The translations under genes were made by a program, and so were the position numbers. Of a DNA stretch of 64,000 nt, positions 32,401 to 41,641 are shown in pieces. The notes below the pieces were generated by a model. That model was not told the origin of the DNA. It saw nothing but the letters and a program-made list of their open reading frames with translations, and made no database searches. The DNA comes from Episyrphus balteatus. Its lineage: Eukaryota; Arthropoda; Insecta; Diptera; Syrphidae. Where the stretch lies: contig NC_079135.1 of assembly GCF_945859705.1 (NCBI RefSeq), positions 81,042,253 to 81,106,252 of the forward strand. Reading direction: 5' to 3'. Each line of letters begins with the position of its first letter. Positions within the stretch are counted from its first letter, which is position 1.

Positions 32401-33479
32401 GCGCCTCTTTATATGAAATATCAAATTCAAATCCTTTCACAAAATTCTCAAATGATTCCCTAATGCCTGTAGTAGTACCTACTAATTTTGTGTTTTCACT
32501 AAACTGGTTCTAGTGGAATTGAGCATTGGAATGTGGTGAACAGAATTGCATATTAAGCTTGAAAAAAGTGAAAATTAATTTATCCCCTTTTGAAAAGTCA
32601 CTCCTCAATTTATTTATTATTAATTTGTTTAAGGGCCATTATTTTCACTCGGAGTTGAACATAACTTGAGAATTTTTATATTAAAAATTCTCAAGTTATG
32701 TTCAACTCCGAGTGAAAAAAATGGCCCTAAGTGTGTTTCTTTTTTTTTTTATTTTTTTATTACCTAAATTTATAACATGTTATGAACAAATTATTCGGGA
32801 GAAATATTGGGGACTATTATGTATGAATACAAATTCCCTCTAATGTTTAAAACATGGGAACAAAAATAATAAAAAGTTTCCCTCGGCATTTTTTTAATAT
32901 CGACAGTAATTTTTCAAGGGAGTTTCATAAAATCCGGGGGAAACAAATATCTCGAGGGAAATGAAATTCCCCTGGAGATTCACGATAGGTCTCAAATTCC
33001 GAGCTTAACAACAAAGCTTTAAAGAAGTAGTGAATTTAATGAACATAATGTAAAATTTTTACTTATGGATGGGCTAAAGATGTATGATTATAATAGGTAT
33101 ATAATTCATGCTTCAGAAGTCGCATTTCTTCTTTAATTTTTTTTTTTTTTTTTTTCATTTAGGTAACAAAACAAAATATTGTGTAGATAAATAATTTTTT
33201 TGTTCTAAGTATAGACATAATACTTGCGGTTCAAAATTTTCTTATTTTACCAATTCGAATGATAAAACTTGAAATTTATCATTTATGCCGAATTAATTTT
33301 TAATTAGTTGAGAAAAATAAATATTTTAAGAAATTTACATTTTTTATTTTAAGAAATCCAGCGAAAATAAGAAAAGGATTATAACTTATTTAATGATCTT
33401 CAAAAATAAAAAAAAAAACATTTATTGAACAAGATCTCACTCACTTGTCTAAAGAAACGGAAAGCAACGCCGAAAACAT
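23419..33479 (-). CDS. TEX14-like pseudokinase with long disordered tails
   Basis: Exons on the - strand: 33445-33479 (tentative, ATG), 28273-29327, 28077-28216, 27791-27975, 27602-27722, 25947-26172, 23953-25890, 23795-23880, 23419-23595; about 1,320 residues if the 35-bp first exon is right (its phase fits). Residues up to about 400 are polar and disordered. The kinase-like fold follows: LNGTLHSGTF as glycine loop, RHPDIALLMG, YLHKHGLIHSNIS, KLTSFE, APELL and SDIYGICLMLWEML. The catalytic HRD is HSN and DFG is SFE, so it should be inactive. The ~640-residue tail is Ser/Lys-rich with one CLNCGH pair near its end. Motif wording resembles TEX14, a germ-cell bridge protein, but ankyrin repeats and a GPPxxxY CEP55-binding motif are absent. 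Another pseudokinase family is possible. Confidence 0.7.
26173..27601. other. 1.4 kb intron of the pseudokinase gene
   Basis: AT-rich non-coding sequence between GT-AG sites. No transposon ends or conserved frame were recognised. Confidence 0.5.
30117..30300 (+). repeat. Dispersed repeat, one of two inverted copies 8 kb apart
   Basis: GAAATTCGACGAATATTAAA followed by AATAC...TTTGCATTGAATTTT is matched in inverted orientation near 38366-38150 (CTTCGTCGAATTTC end). The copies have diverged moderately. Confidence 0.55.
30897..32406. mobile_element. 1.5 kb TIR element carrying a GTCAGTCT minisatellite
   Basis: AGGCACATTGAGACGAACAT at 30897 and the inverted AGGCGCATTAAGACGAACAT ending at 32406 form terminal inverted repeats. 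Inside are ATGCCAAAAAAGTGGGTCC, the minisatellite, and AAACGGATGGACCGATTAAT, words that recur in copies at about 36472-37120 (-) and 55180-55560 (+). There is no convincing open frame apart from the artefactual one through the minisatellite. Class unknown. Confidence 0.6.
31415..31624 (+). repeat. (GTCAGTCT)n minisatellite
   Basis: About 24 near-perfect copies of an 8-bp unit (two variant tetranucleotides), flanked at each end by plain CTGT repeats. One copy has GTATGTCA. A matching position in the 55180 copy has only a short CTGT run, so the array expanded here. Confidence 0.95.
32632..32729. repeat. 98-bp near-perfect hairpin (MITE)
   Basis: Arms of about 46 bp containing ACTCGGAGTTGAACATAACT and its complement meet at an AT-rich loop; ends are AGGGCCATT/AATGGCCCT flanked by TTA/TAA bases. 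It is similar in size to a small MITE or a precursor hairpin RNA. Confidence 0.85.
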
Positions 33480-34922
33480 TAAATTTAAGAATCAAGATTG
33501 AACCAAACAATATCACAATAGCAGGTGTTTTGCATAACTTTAATAGGTTAGGTTAATTATTTTTTTTTGCTAAAGCAGCTTCCACTCTGACACTCTAAAA
33601 AAAAAGCCGTTAAACTAAACCGCTTAATTTGTTGTTAGGTACCTTTCTCACAAAAAGAAAAAGAGCGCTATAGAGTAAAAATTGTCATTCACTTAACAAG
33701 ACTGATCTTAAATTAAACTAAATACCAATACTCTTTTCTCTATAAGCGCATTCAATACCGATCAGGGCACTATCAGACAAGAACTATCTTGATAACACTC
33801 TGCTCATAGACGATTCAGAAAACTAATTTCCCCTGTACTAACAAATTTTGTATAAACCGAATATGTAATTACGCGGGCAAGAACCGCAACCATCAAAAAT
33901 AAATAAAACTATGTAACAAAGGAGAAGAATGTAGGTACTAGACTAGCCCGGTTATGAGTTTATAACTTATGCTAGAATTGTTTTTCTAAAGGAGATACGC
34001 ATGAAAAGCCACCGCCACCATTAAACTGACCATTGTAGCAAGTTGGCATAACATAGTCACTGACCTGATTGTACTCGATTTAAAAAAATTACTGTTCGAA
34101 TTTAGTTTGAAATATTGAGGGTTATTTCTATGCTAGTCAATCTTACCGTTTAATCCATTTTATCAAGCCCATATTGCACTATAGTCAAGTATTTAAAATT
34201 ATTACAAATTATAATATCAGTTTATTTAAAATCACAGTTTATTGTTTTGTCTTTAAAAATATATTATTTATTATTATTTTTTTTTTTTTTGTACACAATT
34301 GAATATAGACTCTGTCAGGTATCACGGTATCACTTCACTTCACATTATTAGGATACTGAGATTTATTGTCTGAGACTGCTCTTAAGCTTGTTCAAGCATG
34401 CAAGGGAACTTGAAGGTAGTGGATTGATTTGTAAGCTGGGCCTGAGTTTAACTTGAGATTATGTACAAGTATCGACTTGTAGTTTTCAAAAGATTGATTA
34501 GGAGTTTTTAAAACGTACATATAACTACAACGGATTGTTAAAGTATTATTTGAAGCTTGAAACTTTTTTTTTGGAATTCCTATAGGTAGCTAGCAGGTAA
34601 AAGGTATTTTTTCTTTTTTAACAATCAATCTACTTTATTAGCTTTTGATAAAGTTAAGTCTGTTAGTATAAGATATTAGGTATATATAAAGTTTAAAGAT
34701 GAATCACAGAATTATAGTTTTTTTTATTTAGCTACTTAATTATTATTAATTAATTAATTTTGTATATGTTCGAATAAAAAGGATATGAAATAGAAAAAAG
34801 TAGCAAATCTTAGTTCATAACCAGTAACCCCATTCATAACTAAAAGTTGTTAGCTTAGATAAAATTTAAATGACAATGTTTAAAAAAGAAAGTATGTAGG
34901 TATGTAGTACCTACGTAGTTAC
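33480..34922. other. Intergenic, possible promoter region of the pseudokinase
   Basis: AT-rich with no long frame. If the tentative first exon is right, the 5' UTR and promoter lie in the first few hundred bases. No element ends recognised. Confidence 0.35.
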
Positions 34923-36442
34923 TAGTAGAGTAACTAAACCAAATTATTAGGGAACCCGGCCGAACAGCTCTGATGTTGACGATTTTTTTTTTCAAACGTA
35001 GGTAATTAAAAATACTTTAAAGTCTATAGATTAAAAATTGCCGGTGTTGCCGTATTGTTTTTTAAAATTAAAATTAATTTCTTTTTAACAAAACCATTTT
35101 TTTTTTGCTTAAATTTCATAAAACAAATGATAGCAAAAGATTCTCTAGGTAATTTAAGGAAAATATATAAAAGGCAGTAAGGGACAATCTTCCATCGTTT
35201 AAGCGATAAATGCAATTTTCTAACATTCTGACCTCACAAAAAAAAATATTTTGAAAACAACGGCAACACCTACAATATTTTAAAATACATTTTTAAAAAG
35301 CCAGAAGCTCATTCTTATCTCTTAAATTTAAATCCACTAAATTTAATCAAGACTTTTTGAAAAAATGGTCCTCAAACTCAGAATTAAAAAAAAAAAAAGT
35401 TATTAGAAAAATTTAAAATTACTTTTTTCCAAACTTTTTCTAATAAAAAATGAATTTATTTAAAAAAAATGTTTGGCCATAAATATTATCAGTTGAATTT
35501 CGAAGCAAAAAAGGTAAAATATATCACACTTTTGATAAAAAAAAATGAAAAATTACTTCAATTTCAATGGTTTTTTTTTATTAAAACTGAATTTTTGCAT
35601 TGGAATAAATAATTTTCTCAAATACTGTGGTAAATAGGAACTTTAAATTTTTTCTATTTAACTTTCAACAGTAAGGGTTATTAAATGAATAAAAAATAAT
35701 TTTATGTTTAGGTGTTGAACTTAAAAAAAAAATAAGTTACATTTTTTTTCAAAACTTTTATTAAAAAAAGTTCTTCGAAAATGAAATACTTTTTAATTTT
35801 TTTCATAAACCGTAATACATATTAACATTTCCTTTTATAATTTGAAATCGTAATAAATGCGGCCAAAAAAAATTGAAAATAAATGCATTTTACATTACGA
35901 CCAAGTTTAAAAAACGACATGTTAAAATTTTTTCAATAATTTTTTTTTTTTTCAAAAATCTGAGTTCAATTACCATTCTTTCAAAAGCCGTTCATTCAAT
36001 TAACTTCATTTTAATTTTACATATATGACTAAGCTTCTAGCTTTTAAAAAATGTATATTTGAATATTGTAGGTGTTGCCGTTGTGTTCAAATATTTTTTT
36101 TTGTGTTTGAAGTCAATTAATAAGAAAATTGCATCTATCGCTTGAACTATGGAAGATTGTCCCTCACTCCCATTAATTTTTTTTTCCTTGAATTTCCTAG
36201 ACAATCTTTTGGCATCAATTAATTTATGAATTTTAAGAAAAATTTTTGAAAAAAATTTGTTTTTGTTCAAAAAAATCTTCAATTAAATTTAAAAAATCAA
36301 AACGGCAACACCGGCAATTTTTAATCTATAGACTTTAAAGTATTTTTAATTACCGACGTTTGAAAAAAAAGATCATCAAAATCTAAGCTGTTCGGCCGGG
36401 TTCCCTAATATTGCCAATTTTTGAGCTTTAGTTACTCCACTA
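34923..36442. mobile_element. 1.5 kb foldback with TAGGGAACCCGGCCGAACAG ends
   Basis: TAGTAGAGTAACTAAA at 34923 and its near complement ending at 36442 bracket stronger repeats TTAGGGAACCCGGCCGAACA (34948) and its complement ending at 36410. Arms continue through ATTAAAAATTGCCGGTGTTG and GGGACAATCTTCCAT. The arms have drifted, unlike the 3.6 kb foldback, so this copy is older. No coding frame. Confidence 0.8.
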
Positions 36443-36471
36443 TACTTTTAATTTTTAAATCAAATTAAATT

Positions 36472-37120
36472 CAATGCACGACCTGGGTCGCACGTAGCTC
36501 TAATGTGAAAAATTGCTTTAATTTTGTTTTAGGTTTTTATGTAATTTAATTTAAAAATAAATGTTTAATGAAAAGTAAATAAAATGCGCGTACTTGCTGT
36601 TATGATAAAAGTTTCTTAAAATATTTACAGCGTCCATTAAAGAATAGTTTTAAATTAAATTTATTATAAGTTTTTAAAGAAAAGTATTAATAGTTGTTTT
36701 AACATAAATGTTTTGCAAATTTTAGCAGCCGTTTCATGAAGTAGTTTCTTGTATATAATGTAAAATTTTTCTAAAATTAAAAAAAAAAATGGTAGGTATG
36801 CCATTCTTAAGAAATTATTGGTTCACATAATTTGAAAAATAGTTAATTTACCTAATTCTTTTAATCTAAAATTGATATTTTTAAAAATGTTTCTATATTT
36901 TCAAATTAAGATTACTAATACGAATCTAAGAACCTTTTTGGAAAAAAAAACAACTTTATTCATTTTGGGCATAAAAAGCCTAAACAAAATTAATTTCCTT
37001 GAAAGCAAATAGTTTCAGTGGTTTGAGGAGTTTTGTAGCTCGAAAAATTAGCAGACACAGAGACAAGCAGATTTGAGAGACCCCACTTTTCTGACATTCT
37101 CCATCTTCATCGCCTCATTG
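36472..37120 (-). repeat. Partial copy of the 30897-32406 repeat family
   Basis: On the - strand GAATGTCAGAAAAGTGGGGTC and CTCGAAAAATTAGC context at 37020-37110 and GTGCGACCCAGGTCGTGCAT at about 36477-36496 match words of the 30897-32406 element in the same order. The minisatellite is absent or decayed (CTTGTCTCTGTGTCTG). Confidence 0.5.
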
Positions 37121-38990
37121 TTTTTATATTTCAAATGTTTGTATCAAAATTTGGACACTATAAAAAAAAACATCTTAAATGAATTTTAGCTCGAAAAAAT
37201 ATATGCAATTTGATTTCTCTTATTAAAATGCATTTTTAGAAAAAAAAATATTTTTTTAATAAATATTTTGGTTTTCAAAAAAAAAATATTATAAAAATAA
37301 CTTTTATTTGCCATTATTTAGCAAATATTAATAAACACTAAGAACCAAATTTTCCAAAAAACTAGAATTTAATTTTTGATTTAAACTAAATTAAAAAAAT
37401 TATTTTTTATAAATATTTTTGTTTTGAAAAAAAAAAAAAAATATTTTAAAAATAAGGCTGTAGTGATTTATTTTTAAATGCATTCACTTTATCGGAAATT
37501 AGATTTTTCAAAAAAAAAAAAATTCAATCATTTTTTCAAAATTTAATTTTTGATTTAAATTAAATTGTTTAAATGTTTTTGCATTTAATTTTCGCTGCAA
37601 TTGGACAAGGCCTTAGAAAGAAATGAAAAATTAAGAAAATATAAAAACGGCTCTGTGGAGGGTACCATTTATAATGTTTTTCTAAAAGAAAACTTTTTCA
37701 TAAGAGATAGAGACTATAACTGTAAACACTTGATTTTTTTTTATAAAATCATTTTAGGTGTTTTTGAACAAAAAAATTGGTATGCTATTTTTATTTTTTT
37801 TTAATACAAAATAGAATGCAAAAAAAACAGACACGATTGAATAAAAATCTATCATTCTTATCTTAAATAAGTGATAAGAAATTTCGATTCCGATTAAGGG
37901 TTTATTTTTCATTCACTTTTGGACTTCCATTTGTTTTGTTTTTGCTATCTACTTAATTTAATTTTTTAAGCTGTAATGAAACTAAAATCTTAAAAACCAT
38001 AAAACCTTTAAAATTAATTTTATTTTAAAAATTAATTTTTCATGAAATTTAATTTGTGGTTGTTTGCGAATTGCGAGGATGATTGTAATCAGAATTGTTA
38101 AATATTTTATAATTATTATTTTATTTAATGCAATACTTAGTAATTAAAAAAATAAAATATTTATTACAAATTAAAAAAATTGCATTAAAAAATATTTAAT
38201 TCAACCGAAAATTATTTGCATTTGATAAACAAATATGTATTGCATTGCAACCAAAAACATTTTGCATCAAAAAAATTTTATTGCAAATAAAAAATGTCTG
38301 CATTAAAAAAAAATCAATGCAAAATGTGTGCATTAAATTATTTTTTTTTAATCTTCGTCGAATTTCTTACATTTTGGCTATTTGAATATAAATAAGCTAT
38401 TTCAACTATTATAGCCCAGTTCCATTGGAGGTGGTAGTTTATTCGTGAGTAGAAATCTAGTACAACAACCAACGGCGGATGCCCCCCCCCCCCAGGACTG
38501 GTTCATACTTAAAGCAAATCAAATTTAAAGCGTTGTTAAAATATATGAATAATAACACAAAGAACTTGAGTGAAACTCTTGTCTATTTCTGGCTGGAAAT
38601 GCGAATTAAATTGTTTGTTGCATCTCTTTCCCATGAAAAGTTCCACCTCACAAATAAATAAACGACTATTTGTTGGGTAAACACGAATTTTTTTTTGATA
38701 AAAAAAAGTGAATTTTCTAAGTGTTTTTTTTGTTTTTTTTAACTTCAAAGTGATTTTGATGAAAAATTTTGATATGGATATCGACAATCAAGGTATGAAT
38801 GGTATTCTAAAAAAAAACATTTGTTCGTTTTTTTTTTTTAACATTAGTGTTTTTAAAATAGCGCAACACGCCACAACATTGCATAACCTATATATTATTG
38901 AACTGCTGGATATGTAGAAAACTCTTGCGTTTCAAGAGTTATCCCAAGTTTGCACCCCCGAAAATAAAAACAACTTGAAAAAAACTCCTC
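37121..38990. other. AT-rich intergenic sequence
   Basis: Mostly poly-A/T-rich with no supported gene. A repeat of TGCATT-rich sequence at 38150-38370 pairs inverted with 30117-30300. A run of ten C at 38480-38489 is a simple repeat. Confidence 0.5.
38150..38370 (-). repeat. Inverted partner of the 30117 repeat
   Basis: Its - strand begins GAAATTCGACGAAGATTAAA and continues AATGCACACATTTTGCATTG, as in 30117-30300. Confidence 0.55.
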
Positions 38991-39740
38991 AAAAATTTAC
39001 ATAAGTATACCATAGTACATGTTCTCGGTAAATGCAAAAAGCTTGAATTCGAAAATGTTTGTATCAGTATTTAAAATTTTGGGTTATTTATTAAAATTTA
39101 CACTTTAATTACTCAAAAACCGTAACATTAATCAATAGGTGTGTTTTTTATTACCACCGGTCTTAACTGGACAAAAAAAAAAACGCCTCGGGGCTTAACC
39201 TGAAATCTTGGCAGCACTGTATATCGAATGTTCAGCAGACACAACAAAAATTTAGAGGTGTCATATTTTTTGCTTTCGTCCTCTTCTTGAATTTTTCATG
39301 TATGTTTTACAAAGAGATACAAAAATGTATGTTAGCAAAACTATTTTAACACATTTTGTCCTTCCAAACGTCAGTTTTCACGTTTTTAAAGAAATTCTAA
39401 ACAATTTATGAAACAAATAGTTTGGTAGCACAGATTTAAAACTCTTCAAAAAGTTAAGCCCAGATAAATCTCCGGGCTAAACAACTAAGCCCAAGGGGCT
39501 AAGGTGTTGTTGTATTACATGTAAATTGCTTAGCCCAGACTTCGTTTTTTTTGTCTAAATAAGACCGGTTATAATAAAAAAACACTCCTAATGTAACATA
39601 AAATCTTACGGTTTTTGAGTAATTAAAGTTTAAATTTTAATAAATAGGCCAAAATTTTAAATACTGATACAAACATTTTCGAATTCAAGCTTTTTGCATT
39701 TACCGAGAACATGTACTATGGTATACTAATGTAAATTTTT
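38991..39740. mobile_element. 750-bp foldback with a second element inside
   Basis: AAAAATTTACATAAGTATAC and GTATACTAATGTAAATTTTT form the ends; the arms run through CATGTTCTCGGTAAATGC and its complement and ACTCAAAAACCGTAA. The centre is occupied by another inverted-repeat element at 39138-39589. Confidence 0.8.
39138..39589. mobile_element. Nested element with AGGTGTGTTTTTTATTA ends
   Basis: AGGTGTGTTTTTTATTA...CCGGTCTTA on the left and the inverted TAAGACCGG...AACACTCCT on the right. An AGGTGTGTTTTTTT-like start also occurs alone at about 62387. Confidence 0.6.
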
Positions 39741-40025
39741 GTTTACACTATTGGAAAGTAGAGATTTTAACGAACAAAATTCCCACCGATTTTTTGAAAA
39801 AAGCTGATATTTTGACACGTGAATTTTCGATTAAAAATTAGGGTGTTTTTTTGGTATTAGTATTAGTATTCGGGACATAATAAGGTAAGTTTTCACCAAA
39901 TTTCGTAGTAAAAAACATTTTTTTTTGAAAAAGATAAAAATAAAAAAACCAAAAACTCGGTTTTTTGAATTTTTCACATAAATTTTGAGGTTAGGTATGT
40001 CGAATTTTATTTTATTATTAAATCT

Positions 40026-40438
40026 TTAAGCCTAGTACTCTGCTGAAGCGAAACGAAAAATTTTGAAGTCACCAAAGTCTACAGCGAACATGTCAACGAA
40101 AAAATACCATCGGGTATTATAGAAAAATAAAAATAATAAAAGTACACATCAAAAAATTCAACAAAAAAAAACATCCGAAAATAAGTTTTAAAGCCTGGTA
40201 CGCTGTTCGAGATAAATTTTAGCTCCCATACAAATTATCGAAAAATTTTAGCCGAGCTAAAATGGATCCCATACAAATTATCGATAACTTGTATGGAAAT
40301 TTTATCTCGGCTAAAATTTAGCGCGAACAGCGTACCAGGCTTAAAGCAAAAACAAAACAAATTTTATTTCATTCAAGATTTCGTTAACGAAATTTTGTAT
40401 GGAAAATTTCGTTCGCTTCAGCAGCGTACTAGACTTTA
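40026..40438. mobile_element. Outer MITE of a nested pair (TTAAGCCTAGTACTCTGC ends)
   Basis: TTAAGCCTAGTACTCTGCTG and, inverted, TAAAGTCTAGTACGCTGCTG; arms continue CGAAGCGAAACGAAA/TTTCGTTCGCTTC. The 40189-40344 MITE lies within it. Confidence 0.8.
40189..40344. mobile_element. Inner MITE of a nested pair (TAAAGCCTGGTACGCTGTTC ends)
   Basis: TAAAGCCTGGTACGCTGTTC and its complement GAACAGCGTACCAGGCTTA form the ends, followed by AGATAAATTTTAGC-type arms with ACAAATTATCGA inside. It shares only the first dozen bases with the element that contains it. Confidence 0.85.
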
Positions 40439-40444
40439 GCGCGA

Positions 40445-40800
40445 TGTTTCGTATAAATCATAAACTATCTGTCTTTCAGCGAATTTTCATGATCATGATA
40501 ATATTATTAGAATGTACATATAACGTAAAATTCAAAACAAATGTGCGATGAATGCGAACACAGCATTACACCAACAATTCACCAATAGTTAATTTCACCA
40601 TCACTGAAGTGAAAATGTCCCACTGTCTGCTGTCAAATAAATAAAATAAATTATACAGCGCTGAACGTATTCATTCGGTCCGTGTCTGTAATTTCCTACA
40701 CAAACCAAACAAAACAGATCGAAGAAAAAACGACAAACAAAAAATAACTTAACTGTTTTTAATCGTAAAAAAATAAAATCTTCGCATCAAAAATTTCAGA
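40445..40800. other. Upstream region and 5' UTR of SMN
   Basis: No repeats recognised. TGAAAATGTCCCACTG and the CATTCGGTCCGTGTCTG stretch near 40672 may mark the start of the transcript; no TATA box was identified with confidence. Confidence 0.3.
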
Positions 40801-41550
40801 ATGAGTGTGGTAAGAAATTTTGTTGATAATTAAACAAAATACTAAAACAATCTTAATTCATCTATTCAGATAAATACAACTGATTGGGATGATACACTTT
40901 TGGTCAAGGCCTATGAAAGTTCACTCAAATTGGCCCAAGAAGAACTAGCACGCCGCATTGCACGAGCAACAAATGGTAAGAAAGTTCCGACAAAAAATCG
41001 TGAAGATGCTGCACCTTCATCCGTCGTCGCTGAACCCACAGCTTGCACATCGAATTCTAAACAATCTGAAGAAGAAAATCCAAGTTTCACTCTTGGTGAT
41101 TACGCCAGAGCCACTTACGACGATGGTGTCGATTATGAAGGTAAAATAATTGCTCTGGACGAAGAACAAGGTACTTGTCGAATTCGTTATATTGGTTACG
41201 AGAATGAACAAGAAGTTCGCATATGTGATTTGGTTCCATCTTGGGGCAAGAAGAATCGTCGTATGCAATTCAATCGGGCTAAACAAGAATTAGACCCTAA
41301 CGAGGCTTCCACCAGTGGGTGCGATGCCAAGCAAAAAATCAAAACACAATTCCCAACGGCACCAAATGGTTTCCCGATTGGAGCTATACCACCACCGCCA
41401 CCAATGCCACCAATGTTGGGTCAAGGTCAGTGTGAGAATTCGGAGCATCTGTCTGCCATGTTGATGTCGTGGTATATGAGTGGCTATTATACGGGAATTT
41501 ATCAGGGCATGCAAATGGCCAAAGCAAATAATACCAAACAAAAGAAGTAG
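40801..41550 (+). CDS. Smn: Survival motor neuron protein (SMN)
   Basis: Two exons, 40801-40809 (ATG AGT GTG) and 40870-41550, joined across a 60-bp GT-AG intron; 229 residues, close to the Drosophila protein. The N-terminal TDWDDTLLVKAYESS is the Gemin2-binding segment. A Tudor domain follows at about residues 77-130 (YARATYDDGVDYEGKI, CRIRYIGYENEQEV), with aromatic residues for binding symmetric dimethyl-arginine. A short proline run (AIPPPPPMPPM) precedes the C-terminal YG box (MSWYMSGYYTGIYQGMQM) needed for oligomerisation. SMN acts in the cytoplasmic complex that assembles Sm rings on snRNAs. Its 3' end faces KATNAL2, 91 bp between stops. Confidence 0.95.
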
Positions 41551-41580
41551 TAGACAACACGTTATCATTCTTATTAATCT

Positions 41581-41586
41581 TTTATT
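41581..41586 (-). terminator. Poly(A) signal of KATNAL2
   Basis: AATAAA on the - strand, about 56 bp beyond the KATNAL2 stop, and within the SMN 3' UTR. Confidence 0.55.
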
Positions 41587-41617
41587 ATTTCATTGTATAA
41601 TCACACAAAAAACTATA

Positions 41618-41623
41618 AATAAA
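41618..41623 (+). terminator. Poly(A) signal of SMN
   Basis: AATAAA 68 bp after the stop; cleavage soon after would place the SMN 3' end at or beyond the KATNAL2 stop codon. Confidence 0.6.
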
Positions 41624-41641
41624 AAAATCAAAACATACGAA

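Larger units (their letters stand above)
29328..33444. other. Large putative first intron of the pseudokinase gene
   Basis: Non-coding by inspection. It holds the inverted-repeat element at 30897-32406, the hairpin at 32632-32729 and a dispersed repeat end at 30117. The stretch 29690-30120 and the remainder are AT-rich without recognisable coding. Its boundaries depend on the tentative first exon. Confidence 0.4.

Noticed and set aside
41290..41568. Frame antisense to SMN with HWWHWWRWW
   Set aside because: Shadow of the SMN proline-coding stretch.
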